A stretch of 64,000 nucleotides of DNA, taken from assembly GCF_045066735.1 (NCBI RefSeq), contig NZ_JBISHH010000024.1, forward strand, positions 744,001-808,000, given 5' to 3'. The notes below the pieces were generated by a model, which saw nothing but the letters and a program-made list of their open reading frames with translations, ran no database searches and was not told the origin of the DNA. The stretch comes from Algibacter sp045066735. Its GTDB lineage: Bacteria > Bacteroidota > Bacteroidia > Flavobacteriales > Flavobacteriaceae. Positions 33,954-43,113 of this stretch are shown here, one piece after another. The position numbers and the translations under genes are program-made. Every line of letters starts with the position of its first letter. Position 1 is the stretch's first letter.

Positions 33954-36164
33954 AGTTTTCTTGGATTTAAATTTATCGAAGTCCGATTTAGAATCTGTTT
34001 TTGGAAACGTGTTGTTGTTCATATCTGCGTCTGCAAGCTCAAATTTAGGATCTAAAGTCACTCTAACGGCCGTTTTAGCTTTTACAAAAGTCTTTTTAAT
34101 TTCATATTCATTTCGTCTCCAAATTTGAGCAGGAATTCTATCAATTTCCGAAGAACCATCTGAGTATATCCATTCTATAACAACGGGCATTACTAAACCG
34201 CCTAAATTTTTAACGGTAACTTCATAAATGTTTTTTCCCGCAAGTTGTTTGCGTATTTCAACTTCATCTAAGCGCGAAGTAAATTGGCCGTAATCGCGAT
34301 CTGGAGTAGAAATCATATTAATAATCTCTGGCCCATTAGAGAAATCTTTTAATGCTTCATTAGAACCTGGAATAGTTATGTCTGTTTTAGCATTCGATTC
34401 CTGGTTTTGGTTTTCTTCTTGTACTTTAAACCATTTAACATTTTGTAGTTGCATATCAACATGGTCGGTTGTAAAAAACCAACCTTTAAAAAACCAATCT
34501 AAGTCTGTCGCAGTGGCGTCTTCTAAAGTTCTAAATAAATCGCCTGGGTTTGGATGTTTGTATTTCCAGCGGTTGGCATATTCTCTAAAAGCGTCATCAA
34601 ATAAATCTTTACCTATTATCGTGTTTCGTAGCATTTGCAATCCAACAGTTGGCTTCATATAAAAATTAGCACCAAATTGGTTGAATAATTCATTGTCAGA
34701 ATTTGTCATGATTGGGCGTAGAACATTTTTATCACCCGTCATAAACGGAACAATTTTTTTTGGAGTTACGTAGCTGTAAGATGGGTAGCGCTCTTTTAAG
34801 GTACGTTGGTGTAAAAAGGTGTTTAAACCCTCGTCCATCCACATCCATTTGCGCTCATCAGAACTTACAATCATTGGAAACCAATTGTGTCCTACTTCAT
34901 GAATGATAGTACCAATCATACTAGCTTTTGCTTTTTCGCTTATTTTACCATCTTTAGGGCGGCCACCATTAAAACTAATCATCGGGAATTCCATTCCTAT
35001 ATTAGATGTGTTGACAGATATAGCAACCGGATAAGGATAATCAAAAGTTGCATTAGAGTAAACTTCAAGAGCATTTTTTACAGCTTTCGTAGAGACTTCT
35101 TCCCAAACAGGTAAACCTTCTTTTGGATAAAGCGACATGGCCATAACAGTGTGCGTTGGTAGTTTTACTGCTTGTGCATCCCATATAAATTTTCTTGAAG
35201 ATGCAAATGCAAAATCACGCACGTTTTCAGCTTTAAACTTCCAAGTTTTTTTAGTGCTAGATTTCGTTTTCTTATTAAGTTCGGCTTCTTCTTCAGTAAT
35301 AATGATTACTGGTTTTTCAAAAGAAGTTTTGGCTTGCTTTAAACGTTTAAGTTGTGTTTTGTTTAATACAGATTCGCTGTTTTCTAACGTACCAGTTGCA
35401 GCAACAACATGATCGGCAGGTACTGTAATTTCAACATCATAATTCCCAAATTCCAGGGCAAATTCACCAAGTTTTTGAAATTGTTGGTTTTGCCAACCTT
35501 CAGTATCACTATAAACGGCCATTCTTGGAAACCAATGTGCTATTAAAAAAGCGCTGTTGTCATCTTCCGGGAAATATTCATAACCTTCACGAGATAAAGG
35601 AAACATACTTCTATCTGTTATTGGGTAAGACCATGAAATTGAAAAACTAATTTGCTCACCAGATTTTAAGGGCGTATTTAATTTTACCTTCATCATGGTG
35701 TTGTTAATCATAATTTTCAAATTACTATTATTAGTATCTTTTACTTCTTTTATGGAGTATCCAGCTGGAAAATCAATGGCACGCGTAAGAAATTGCATTT
35801 TGCGGGTAGTAATAAAGTCTTTAATGTCATTATTGATACTACCAAAATCTTCATTTTCTTTTCTATTCACATTTTGGTCTAATTGAAGCCATAGGTATGC
35901 TAATTCATCTGGAGAATTATTAAAATACGTAATAGTTTCTTCTCCAAAAAGGGTGTTAGTTTTTTCGTCCAGACTTGCTTTTATATTATAGTTAGCACGC
36001 TGTTGCCAATAATCTTTTCCTGGAGCTCCGCTAGCCGTTCTGTAAGTGTTTGGAGGTGCAATTAAATGGTCTATTGGTTCAAATTTACCTTGCCAAGGTT
36101 GGTTTTGAGCATTTAAATTACAATTAATTAGAAGTGTGATGATAAGTATAGGGAGTAAGCGCAT
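33948..36164 (-). CDS. Secreted M1-family metallopeptidase
   Basis: About 738 residues from the ATG at 36164, which begins a good signal peptide (MRLLPILIITLLINCNLNAQ); in-frame ATGs at 36203 and 36185 only add a short tail. The aminopeptidase-N-like fold has a beta-sandwich N-terminal domain, then the zinc site HEVGHNW with the third ligand Glu 18 residues on in MDEGLN, and a GMEFPMIS segment at the substrate-binding (GxMEN) position. It probably trims peptides in the periplasm or outside. The C-terminal 150 residues are low in similarity to classical APN. Confidence 0.9.
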   Translation of the reverse strand: MRLLPILIITLLINCNLNAQNQPWQGKFEPIDHLIAPPNTYRTASGAPGKDYWQQRANYNIKASLDEKTNTLFGEETITYFNNSPDELAYLWLQLDQNVNRKENEDFGSINNDIKDFITTRKMQFLTRAIDFPAGYSIKEVKDTNNSNLKIMINNTMMKVKLNTPLKSGEQISFSISWSYPITDRSMFPLSREGYEYFPEDDNSAFLIAHWFPRMAVYSDTEGWQNQQFQKLGEFALEFGNYDVEITVPADHVVAATGTLENSESVLNKTQLKRLKQAKTSFEKPVIIITEEEAELNKKTKSSTKKTWKFKAENVRDFAFASSRKFIWDAQAVKLPTHTVMAMSLYPKEGLPVWEEVSTKAVKNALEVYSNATFDYPYPVAISVNTSNIGMEFPMISFNGGRPKDGKISEKAKASMIGTIIHEVGHNWFPMIVSSDERKWMWMDEGLNTFLHQRTLKERYPSYSYVTPKKIVPFMTGDKNVLRPIMTNSDNELFNQFGANFYMKPTVGLQMLRNTIIGKDLFDDAFREYANRWKYKHPNPGDLFRTLEDATATDLDWFFKGWFFTTDHVDMQLQNVKWFKVQEENQNQESNAKTDITIPGSNEALKDFSNGPEIINMISTPDRDYGQFTSRLDEVEIRKQLAGKNIYEVTVKNLGGLVMPVVIEWIYSDGSSEIDRIPAQIWRRNEYEIKKTFVKAKTAVRVTLDPKFELADADMNNNTFPKTDSKSDFDKFKSKKTN

Positions 36165-36468
36165 ATTATATAATTTTGATATCATGGTTGTAAAAGAATA
36201 CAATATACTAATTATGCATAAGTTTCGTAATTAATGCATGGTTTTTATGGACTTATAATTTAGTATTTGAAATAAATAAGAAAATAAATTACAACTAGTC
36301 TCTTTTTATTTCTTAATAACTATAACGTGAAATTTGAATTAAGCTTTCAGTTTAGTGTTAAAAACTGATGTTTTTATCTTGTTTACTGCTTTCGTGTTCA
36401 GTACATTTGTATCTTGATTATAGAAATAAAATTCTTCTAATTAAGAAGGAAATAAAATAAGATTTAAT

Positions 36469-36996
36469 ATGAGTAAGAAACAACCGTTAACTTTTGATGT
36501 TTTAATTGAAATACCAAAAGGAAGTAGAAATAAATATGAGTACGATTTTACGTTACATAAAATTCGTTTTGATCGTATGTTATTTTCTTCAATGATGTAC
36601 CCTGGCGATTATGGATTCATTCCTGAAACGCTAGCGCTAGATAAAGATCCTTTAGATGTATTAGTTTTGGGGCATCAACCTACATTCCCAATGGTTGTAA
36701 TGGAAGTTCGTCCAATTGGTGTGTTTTACATGACAGATGAAAAAGGACCAGATGAAAAAATTATTTGTGTACCAGTATCAGATCCTATTTGGAGTAACAA
36801 AATGGATATTGCTGATTTAAACCCACACAGATTAAAAGAAATAGAACATTTTTTCCAAGTTTACAAAGATTTAGAGAAGAAAAAAGTTGATACAGGTGGT
36901 TGGGGTAATGCTGAACAAGCAATTAAAATTTATCACGAATGTGTAGATCGTTATGATAAAAGTGAGCACAAGAAAAAGCGTACCTTTACTATCTAA
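36469..36996 (+). CDS. ppa: Soluble family I inorganic pyrophosphatase
   Basis: 175 residues, the normal bacterial length. Hydrolyses pyrophosphate in the cytoplasm. Metal-binding motif DKDPLDVLVLG and substrate residues in 'EIPKGSRNKYEYD', 'YPGDYGFIPET' and 'VPVSDPIWS' are intact. It is followed by its own terminator and then by a membrane pyrophosphatase gene using the same substrate. Confidence 0.95.
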   Translation: MSKKQPLTFDVLIEIPKGSRNKYEYDFTLHKIRFDRMLFSSMMYPGDYGFIPETLALDKDPLDVLVLGHQPTFPMVVMEVRPIGVFYMTDEKGPDEKIICVPVSDPIWSNKMDIADLNPHRLKEIEHFFQVYKDLEKKKVDTGGWGNAEQAIKIYHECVDRYDKSEHKKKRTFTI

Positions 36997-37029
36997 TTAG
37001 TATATTCTTAAAATATCACATAATAACTG

Positions 37030-37059
37030 AGTCATCTTTAATTAAAGGTGACTTTTTTT
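37030..37059 (+). terminator. Terminator after ppa
   Basis: A 10-bp stem (37030-37039 with 37044-37053, one T-G wobble) with a 4-nt loop, followed by T7. Confidence 0.8.
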
Positions 37060-37123
37060 ATTAATTATATTTCCTTATTTTTAGCTTGGTAAAAAAATAA
37101 CAACCAAAAATCAACTAACTCTT

Positions 37124-39532
37124 ATGGAATTAATAATTAAATTATTACCGCTCTTCGGGGTAGGTGCATTAGTGTTCGTCTTTCTTAAAAGTGCATGGGT
37201 GACTAAGCAGGATCAAGGCGATGAAAAAATGATACGTATTGCCAAAAATATTGCTGATGGCGCTATGTCTTTTTTAAAAGCTGAATACAAAATATTATCA
37301 ATTTTTGTTGTGGCAGTAGCTATCTTGTTATACTTTAAAGGTGTATCGGAGGTAGGGTCGAGTGGTATAGTAGCCGTTTCTTTTATTATTGGAGCTATCT
37401 GTTCTGCTTTAGCTGGGTTTATAGGGATGAAGGTTGCTACTAAAGCAAATGTTAGAACAACACAAGCAGCTAGAACTTCTTTAGGACGTGCGCTGGAGGT
37501 TGCTTTTGCTGGAGGAGCTGTTATGGGACTTGGTGTTGTAGGATTGGGTATTTTAGGTCTAAGTGGCTTATTTATGGTTTACCAAAACTTATGGCCAGGT
37601 GCAGAAAATTTAGCTATGGTGTTAAATGTGCTTTCAGGTTTTTCATTAGGAGCGTCATCTATTGCTTTATTTGCTCGTGTTGGTGGTGGTATTTATACCA
37701 AAGCAGCCGATGTTGGTGCCGATCTTGTTGGTAAAGTAGAAGCAGGTATTCCTGAAGATCATCCGTTAAACCCAGCAACTATTGCAGATAATGTTGGTGA
37801 TAACGTTGGTGATGTTGCTGGAATGGGAGCCGATTTATTCGAGTCTTACGTTGGTTCTATTATAGGAACAATGGTTTTAGGAGCGTTTATTTTAACGCCA
37901 GATTTCAATGGCTTAGGAGCTGTTTACTTACCGTTAGTTCTTGGAGCCGTCGGTATTGTAATGTCAATTTTAGGAACCTTTTTTGTAAAAGTTAAAGACG
38001 GAGGAAATCCGCAAACAGCATTAAACATTGGAGAATTTGGTTCTGCAGGTTTAATGGTTATAGCATCTTATTTTATTATTAATGCCTTGTTGCCTGAATC
38101 TGTAGAGGGATTGTCATTTGGAGCTATGGGTGTGTTTTGGGCAACTATTGCTGGTTTAGTCGCTGGTTTAGCTGTTGGTAAAGTAACAGAATATTACACA
38201 GCTACAGGAAAAAGACCGGTAATGTCTATAGTAGAACAATCGGAAACTGGAGCAGCAACAAATATTATTGCTGGTTTAGGCGTAGGCATGATGTCTACAG
38301 CTATTCCAATTCTTTTAATTGCTGCGGCTATTATTGTATCGCATCACTTTGCTGGATTATACGGTATTGCAATTGCAGCGGTTGGTATGTTAGCAAATAC
38401 AGGGATTCAGTTAGCAGTAGATGCTTATGGACCAATTTGTGATAATGCTGGCGGAATTGCCGAAATGGCGGAATTGCCAAGTGAAGTACGTGATCGTACG
38501 GATAAACTAGATGCTGTTGGTAATACAACCGCGGCAGTAGGTAAAGGTTTCGCAATTGCTTCTGCGGCTTTAACAGCTTTGGCTCTATTTGCTGCTTTTA
38601 TGAAAACGGCTAACGTAACAGCAATTGATGTGTCTAGGCCTACAATTATGGCAGGTTTGTTAGTTGGTGGTATGTTGCCATTTGTATTTTCAGCCCTATC
38701 AATGAATGCGGTTGGTCGTGCTGCTATGGCCATGATAGAAGAGGTGCGTCGTCAGTTTAGAGATATTCCGCAGTTAAAAGCGGCATTAGTAGTGATGCGT
38801 AAATACGATTCGGATATGACGAAGGCTACCAAAGAAGATCGTGCTATTTTCGATGCAGCGGATGGTTATGCTGAATACGATAAATGTGTAGATATTTCTA
38901 CCAAGGCATCTATAAAAGAAATGGTTTTCCCTGGGTTATTAGCCATTGCAGTACCTGTTGCTGTTGGTTTTATTGGTGGCGCCGAAATGTTAGGCGGACT
39001 TTTAGCGGGTGTAACTACTTGTGGTGTACTTATGGCTATTTTTCAGTCTAATGCAGGTGGTGCTTGGGATAATGCAAAAAAAACTATTGAAGAGCAAGGC
39101 AAGAAAGGTACAGATGCTCATAAAGCGGCTGTAGTTGGTGATACGGTTGGAGATCCATTTAAAGATACATCAGGGCCTTCGTTAAATATTCTGCTTAAAT
39201 TAATGTCGGTCGTGGCTTTAGTTATTGCGCCAAGTATTGCATTATCTAGTGATAGTGTTGTGGCACATTTAAATAACAAAAATGTTTTAGATCAAGTTGA
39301 GGTTAAAAAAGAAGTGAATGTACAGATGCATAAAAATAATGATGGTACTATTAAAGCTATCGTAAAAACGGTAACTACAAAAAATGGAGAAGGATCTACC
39401 ACATACGAAAATTTTGAAGGTACCGAAGCTGAAGTGAAGAAAAATCTTGCCGCCTTAAGCGCAGATGGAAAAAATGTTATGCTTGAAATAGAAAGTGATA
39501 TAAATAAAGTTGAAGAAGATGTTTTAAATTAG
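37124..39532 (+). CDS. hppA: Membrane-bound ion-translocating pyrophosphatase, K+-dependent type
   Basis: 802 residues with about 16 membrane helices. Couples pyrophosphate hydrolysis to export of H+ and/or Na+. The substrate-binding segment 'DVGADLVGKVEAGIPEDHPL' with 'DNVGDNVGDVAGMGADLFES', and the late 'DTVGDPFKDTSGPSLNILLK', are intact. The motif GNTTAAVGKG (about residues 466-475), with Ala rather than Lys after the two Thr, marks the K+-dependent class. Which ion is pumped cannot be read. After the last helix there is an unusual hydrophilic tail of about 85 residues (about 716-802). Confidence 0.94.
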   Translation: MELIIKLLPLFGVGALVFVFLKSAWVTKQDQGDEKMIRIAKNIADGAMSFLKAEYKILSIFVVAVAILLYFKGVSEVGSSGIVAVSFIIGAICSALAGFIGMKVATKANVRTTQAARTSLGRALEVAFAGGAVMGLGVVGLGILGLSGLFMVYQNLWPGAENLAMVLNVLSGFSLGASSIALFARVGGGIYTKAADVGADLVGKVEAGIPEDHPLNPATIADNVGDNVGDVAGMGADLFESYVGSIIGTMVLGAFILTPDFNGLGAVYLPLVLGAVGIVMSILGTFFVKVKDGGNPQTALNIGEFGSAGLMVIASYFIINALLPESVEGLSFGAMGVFWATIAGLVAGLAVGKVTEYYTATGKRPVMSIVEQSETGAATNIIAGLGVGMMSTAIPILLIAAAIIVSHHFAGLYGIAIAAVGMLANTGIQLAVDAYGPICDNAGGIAEMAELPSEVRDRTDKLDAVGNTTAAVGKGFAIASAALTALALFAAFMKTANVTAIDVSRPTIMAGLLVGGMLPFVFSALSMNAVGRAAMAMIEEVRRQFRDIPQLKAALVVMRKYDSDMTKATKEDRAIFDAADGYAEYDKCVDISTKASIKEMVFPGLLAIAVPVAVGFIGGAEMLGGLLAGVTTCGVLMAIFQSNAGGAWDNAKKTIEEQGKKGTDAHKAAVVGDTVGDPFKDTSGPSLNILLKLMSVVALVIAPSIALSSDSVVAHLNNKNVLDQVEVKKEVNVQMHKNNDGTIKAIVKTVTTKNGEGSTTYENFEGTEAEVKKNLAALSADGKNVMLEIESDINKVEEDVLN

Positions 39533-39560
39533 GTTACACCTCTTTTTTTAGTAATTTTGA

Positions 39561-39590
39561 AAAACCACGTGGAAACGTGGTTTTTTGTAT
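39561..39590 (+). terminator. Terminator after hppA
   Basis: A 10-bp perfect stem (AAAACCACGT 39561-39570, ACGTGGTTTT 39575-39584) capped by a GGAA tetraloop (GNRA type) and followed by further T residues. It lies just before the App1 gene start, which argues against the upstream in-frame ATG at 39557. Confidence 0.9.
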
Positions 39591-39604
39591 TTTTCCAATC
39601 TATT

Positions 39605-40603
39605 ATGTTTAAAAAAGACCCTGTTCAAATTATAGCATTTCAAACTTACGGTACTTGCAACCGTGTATATTTGCGTGGGCGGGCTATAGAGGATGAAAGC
39701 ATTAATTTAGAACAAAAAAGCGTTTTAAAATTGCTTATTAATGCTTGGAAACGTTTCGAAACAGACGAAGTTAAGCATGCAGAACTTGTTGTTAAGCTTG
39801 GAGAAGATAACGTGTTTTACACCAAAACGGATAATAGAGGTTACTTTTTGTTCGATGAAACAATTGATGATATTAGTAAATATCAAGATGACGAAGGTTG
39901 GGTTAGGTTTGAGTTTTCTTTCAAGAATAAAATTGCTAAGCGTTTAATTCAATCGGAAAATAAGTTTTCAGCCCATATGCTCATACCTTCTAAAAGAGCT
40001 TCTTTTGGGGTTATTAGTGATATTGATGATACTATTTTGCACACAGGTATTGTTTCTATGTTTAAATGGCGGGTGCTTTTTAATACCTTTTTAAAATCTG
40101 CCGGAAAGCGATTACCCTTGGAAGGTGCTGCTGCATTTTATAAACTATTACATGAAGGAAAAAAAGAACATGAAGCGAACCCTATTTTCTATGTAAGTCA
40201 CAGTCCTTGGAATTTATATAGGTATTTAGATTATTTTTTAAAGCAAAACAATTTTCCCAACGGACCTATTATTCTGCGGAAGTTTCCTAGTGTTTTTAAA
40301 AGAAAACCAAAGGATGATAAGCCTGAGAAGCAAAAAGAAATTATTAATTTATTAAAATCTTACCCAGACTTAAAGTTTATTTTAATTGGTGATTGTGGAG
40401 AGCACGATCCAGATATTTATATTGAAATTGCAGAGTTTTTTCCTGATAGAATTTTAGCAATCTATTTACGTAGTGTAAAACATAAAAGGAAAATGCTTCG
40501 TGTTTCTGGATTGTTTGATAATTATAAAACAACACCTGTTTTATTGGTTGAAACCAGCGAGGACGCTATTAAGCATGCTCGCCAATGCGGTTTTGTATTG
40601 TAG
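39605..40603 (+). CDS. App1-like phosphatidate phosphatase domain (DUF2183) protein
   Basis: About 332 residues from the ATG at 39605; the in-frame ATG at 39557 would sit inside the preceding terminator. The N-terminal 115 residues are beta-rich. The C-terminal part is the DUF2183 / App1 phosphatase domain, a HAD-superfamily fold with catalytic motif DIDDTILHTG, 'YVSHSPWNLYRYLDYFL', and 'LIGDCGEHDPDIY'. Yeast App1 dephosphorylates phosphatidate; the substrate of bacterial members is unproven. There is no signal peptide. It stands alone between convergent partners. Confidence 0.87.
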   Translation: MFKKDPVQIIAFQTYGTCNRVYLRGRAIEDESINLEQKSVLKLLINAWKRFETDEVKHAELVVKLGEDNVFYTKTDNRGYFLFDETIDDISKYQDDEGWVRFEFSFKNKIAKRLIQSENKFSAHMLIPSKRASFGVISDIDDTILHTGIVSMFKWRVLFNTFLKSAGKRLPLEGAAAFYKLLHEGKKEHEANPIFYVSHSPWNLYRYLDYFLKQNNFPNGPIILRKFPSVFKRKPKDDKPEKQKEIINLLKSYPDLKFILIGDCGEHDPDIYIEIAEFFPDRILAIYLRSVKHKRKMLRVSGLFDNYKTTPVLLVETSEDAIKHARQCGFVL

Positions 40604-40653
40604 ATTTTAGGCTTGCATAATCAATTTATAGCGTAAAACGCCAATATATTGTT

Positions 40654-41268
40654 CTAAAAAAGTCCATTTATTTCGGCGTCAATAGTGTTTATTACATATC
40701 CTAAATCTTCTGGATTATCAACAAAATCTAAGTGGTCTACATCAATTATTAAAAGTTTGCCTTTATCGTAACCATGTATCCAAGCTTCATAGCGTTCATT
40801 TAATCGACTTAAATAATCTATACTTATTGAGTTTTCGTAATCACGACCACGTTTATGTATTTGCGATACTAAATTGGGGATGGTACTACGCAAGTAAATT
40901 AATATATCTGGTCCTTGAACAAGAGATTCCATAAGTTCAAAAAGCGATTTGTAGTTTTCAAAATCACGATTCGTCATTAAGCCCATAGCATGTAAGTTAG
41001 GAGCGAAAATATGAGCATCTTCGTAAATAGTACGATCTTGAATAATAGCTTTTCCACTTTGGCGAATTTGTAACACTTGGCGAAAACGACTGTTTAAAAA
41101 ATACACTTGTAAATTAAAACTCCAACGTTCCATTTGGTTGTAAAAATCGTCTAGGTAAGGATTATCTACCACATCTTCTAATTGAGCTTCCCAATTATAA
41201 TGTTTCGCTAAAAGTTTTGTGAGAGTAGTTTTTCCAGCGCCTATGTTTCCGGCAATAGCAATATGCAT
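40654..41268 (-). CDS. Deoxynucleoside kinase
   Basis: 204 residues. Phosphorylates deoxynucleosides in salvage, matching the nucleoside importer and thyA found elsewhere in the window. P-loop GNIGAGKTT at the N-terminus, 'LEDVVDNPYLDDFY' (base-binding), the DRT motif in IIQDRTIYEDAHIFA and the LID 'RGRDYENSISIDYLSRLNERY' are present, as in the dCK/dGK family. Substrate preference (dA, dG or dC) cannot be told. It starts 4 bp after the stop of the upstream hypothetical gene. Confidence 0.93.
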   Translation of the reverse strand: MHIAIAGNIGAGKTTLTKLLAKHYNWEAQLEDVVDNPYLDDFYNQMERWSFNLQVYFLNSRFRQVLQIRQSGKAIIQDRTIYEDAHIFAPNLHAMGLMTNRDFENYKSLFELMESLVQGPDILIYLRSTIPNLVSQIHKRGRDYENSISIDYLSRLNERYEAWIHGYDKGKLLIIDVDHLDFVDNPEDLGYVINTIDAEINGLF

Positions 41269-41272
41269 AGTG

Positions 41273-42052
41273 TTAAGTTATTTTTAAATGGAACTCGTAT
41301 AAAGTTTTCTGGCTGTAAATATACAAGGTTTCATTGATTACAAAAAACTGATTTATTATTAAATTAGGAAGAAGAATGCGTACTGGTTGTTTGTCGTTTT
41401 TATTAAGGTAAAATAAGGTGTTATCTTTTTTTAGTATCAAATTTTCGTTATCAACAGCAATAGATGTATAATTATCGTTGTTTATGTTTTTTATTAAACT
41501 CCCGAAATAATTATAAGTATATAGTTGGTTTTTAGTGAGTAACCAACAGTAATTAAAGTTACTTTTTAAATCCAGAACTTCGCTCTGTATGGGTTGGGCA
41601 TGCGCTCTAGATGTTTTAGATTTATAATCAAAAAGTTCTAGTTTTTGGTTGTCTTGGTTAAAAATCCAAACGGTATTGTCATGCCCTGTTGAGGTATGAG
41701 AAACATTTTTATAATTACTAATGGCATTAAAATCTATTTTAAAAATTTCCGATAAGCGGTTGTCCAAAATTATTAAGGTATTAAAATCTTTATAAAAGAG
41801 ATTAATTTTTAATGGGTTAAACGTATTGGCAGAGCTAAGATTTCCTAATTGTAGATTGCTGTAAGTTAGTGTTTTATCCTCTTGAGTTTTATGGAGTATA
41901 TTGTTGTTTACATAAAATGTGGTGCCAAAATTATTAACCGAAACCAAATGTTCTGCATCAAGCCATGTTTTTTTTATTAGCGCCGCTTCAATCGTTTCCT
42001 GGGAGAAAATCGAAAGGGTAAATAAAAATATTATATATGTTAGGTGTTTCAT
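41273..42052 (-). CDS. Secreted hypothetical protein, probably beta-propeller-like
   Basis: 259 residues with a signal peptide ending near SIFSQ. The mature part shows repeated short beta strands with 'NTLFYLN', 'TLYIYSQKTLYEF' and 'DNTVWIFNQDNQKLELFDYK' elements, like a propeller of about five blades; I do not recognise a named family. It is co-transcribed with the deoxynucleoside kinase (4-bp gap), which may be coincidental as conserved neighbours are often unrelated in function. Confidence 0.65.
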   Translation of the reverse strand: MKHLTYIIFLFTLSIFSQETIEAALIKKTWLDAEHLVSVNNFGTTFYVNNNILHKTQEDKTLTYSNLQLGNLSSANTFNPLKINLFYKDFNTLIILDNRLSEIFKIDFNAISNYKNVSHTSTGHDNTVWIFNQDNQKLELFDYKSKTSRAHAQPIQSEVLDLKSNFNYCWLLTKNQLYTYNYFGSLIKNINNDNYTSIAVDNENLILKKDNTLFYLNKNDKQPVRILLPNLIINQFFVINETLYIYSQKTLYEFHLKIT

Positions 42053-42216
42053 TCGATTGGAAAATTACAAAAATTGAACCAATTTATAAGGCATTAAAAA
42101 AGCGTATTTCTTTTAAGAGTATTTTAACATTTTTAGATTAAACTATTTGTTGTTTGTTGGAGTCTAAGCTAAAATTAAAGTTTAATTTTAGTAACAAAAT
42201 AAAAACATAAATAACG

Positions 42217-43068
42217 ATGAATTTTAAAATGTTAAAACCGGCAATAACAGCATGTTTACTTTTTATAACGGTATTCTCTTTTGCTCAAAAAGACTTTCAG
42301 GGTAAGGCTTACTACGAGTCTAAAACCACTGTAGATATGAGTAATTTTGGTGGTGGACAACTCAGTGAAGAGCGAAAAAAGGAAATTGCTAGCCGAATGA
42401 AAAGTATGCTAGAAAAAACTTTTATTTTAACTTTTAATCAATCGGAATCAATATACAAGGAAGAAGAGCGTTTAGAAGCGCCTAGTTCAGGTCGTGGCCC
42501 TCGTTTTGGAGCCATGAGTTTCACTGGAGGCGATCAATATAAAAATGTGAGAAGTCAAGAGCTTTTGCAAGAGCAAGAATTTTTTGGCAAACAGTTTTTA
42601 ATTAAAGATGAATTGCAAGAATTAAACTGGGAATTAGGTTCCGAAACTAAAACTATTGGCCAATATACTTGTTTTAAAGCTACGGCGGTAAAAGAAGCTA
42701 CGGGGTTCGATATTGGTAATTTTGGAAAAAGGCCTTCTGATGATGAAGATAAAAAAAAGGAGGAAGATAAGCCTAAAGAAATTATAGTCACAGCTTGGTA
42801 CACACCGCAAATACCAGTAAATCAAGGTCCCGATACATATTGGGGTTTGCCTGGTTTAATTTTAGAGATTAATGCCGATAAAACTACAATTCTATGTTCT
42901 AAAATTGTTTTAAATCCTTCGGAAAAAGATGAAATGAAAGTGCCTTCGAAAGGTAAGGAAGTTACTCAAGCAGAATATGATGCCATTGTAAAGAAAAAAA
43001 TGGAAGAAATGCAAGCCATGCGCGGTAGAGGAGGAAATCGCGGACCTGGAGGAGGAGGAAGACGCTAA
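42217..43068 (+). CDS. GLPGLI family secreted protein
   Basis: 283 residues with a signal peptide ending FSFAQ. The family signature GLPGLI is seen exactly in 'YWGLPGLILEINADKT'; 'FKATAVKE...' and 'VTAWYTPQIPVNQGPDTYWG' are also typical. An acidic/basic low-complexity patch (DDEDKKKEEDKP) and an Arg/Gly-rich tail (RGRGGNRGPGGGGRR) are present. Function of GLPGLI proteins is unknown; they are confined to Bacteroidota and usually encoded beside an outer-membrane receptor, as here (45 bp to the next gene). Confidence 0.92.
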   Translation: MNFKMLKPAITACLLFITVFSFAQKDFQGKAYYESKTTVDMSNFGGGQLSEERKKEIASRMKSMLEKTFILTFNQSESIYKEEERLEAPSSGRGPRFGAMSFTGGDQYKNVRSQELLQEQEFFGKQFLIKDELQELNWELGSETKTIGQYTCFKATAVKEATGFDIGNFGKRPSDDEDKKKEEDKPKEIIVTAWYTPQIPVNQGPDTYWGLPGLILEINADKTTILCSKIVLNPSEKDEMKVPSKGKEVTQAEYDAIVKKKMEEMQAMRGRGGNRGPGGGGRR

Positions 43069-43113
43069 TAATAGCTGTCTTGCGTGTTTAGTAATTAATC
43101 GAAAATTTATTCT

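Noticed and set aside
39557..39604. Earlier start for the App1-like protein
   Set aside because: The segment is the terminator hairpin of hppA; the ATG at 39605 gives the expected N-terminus.
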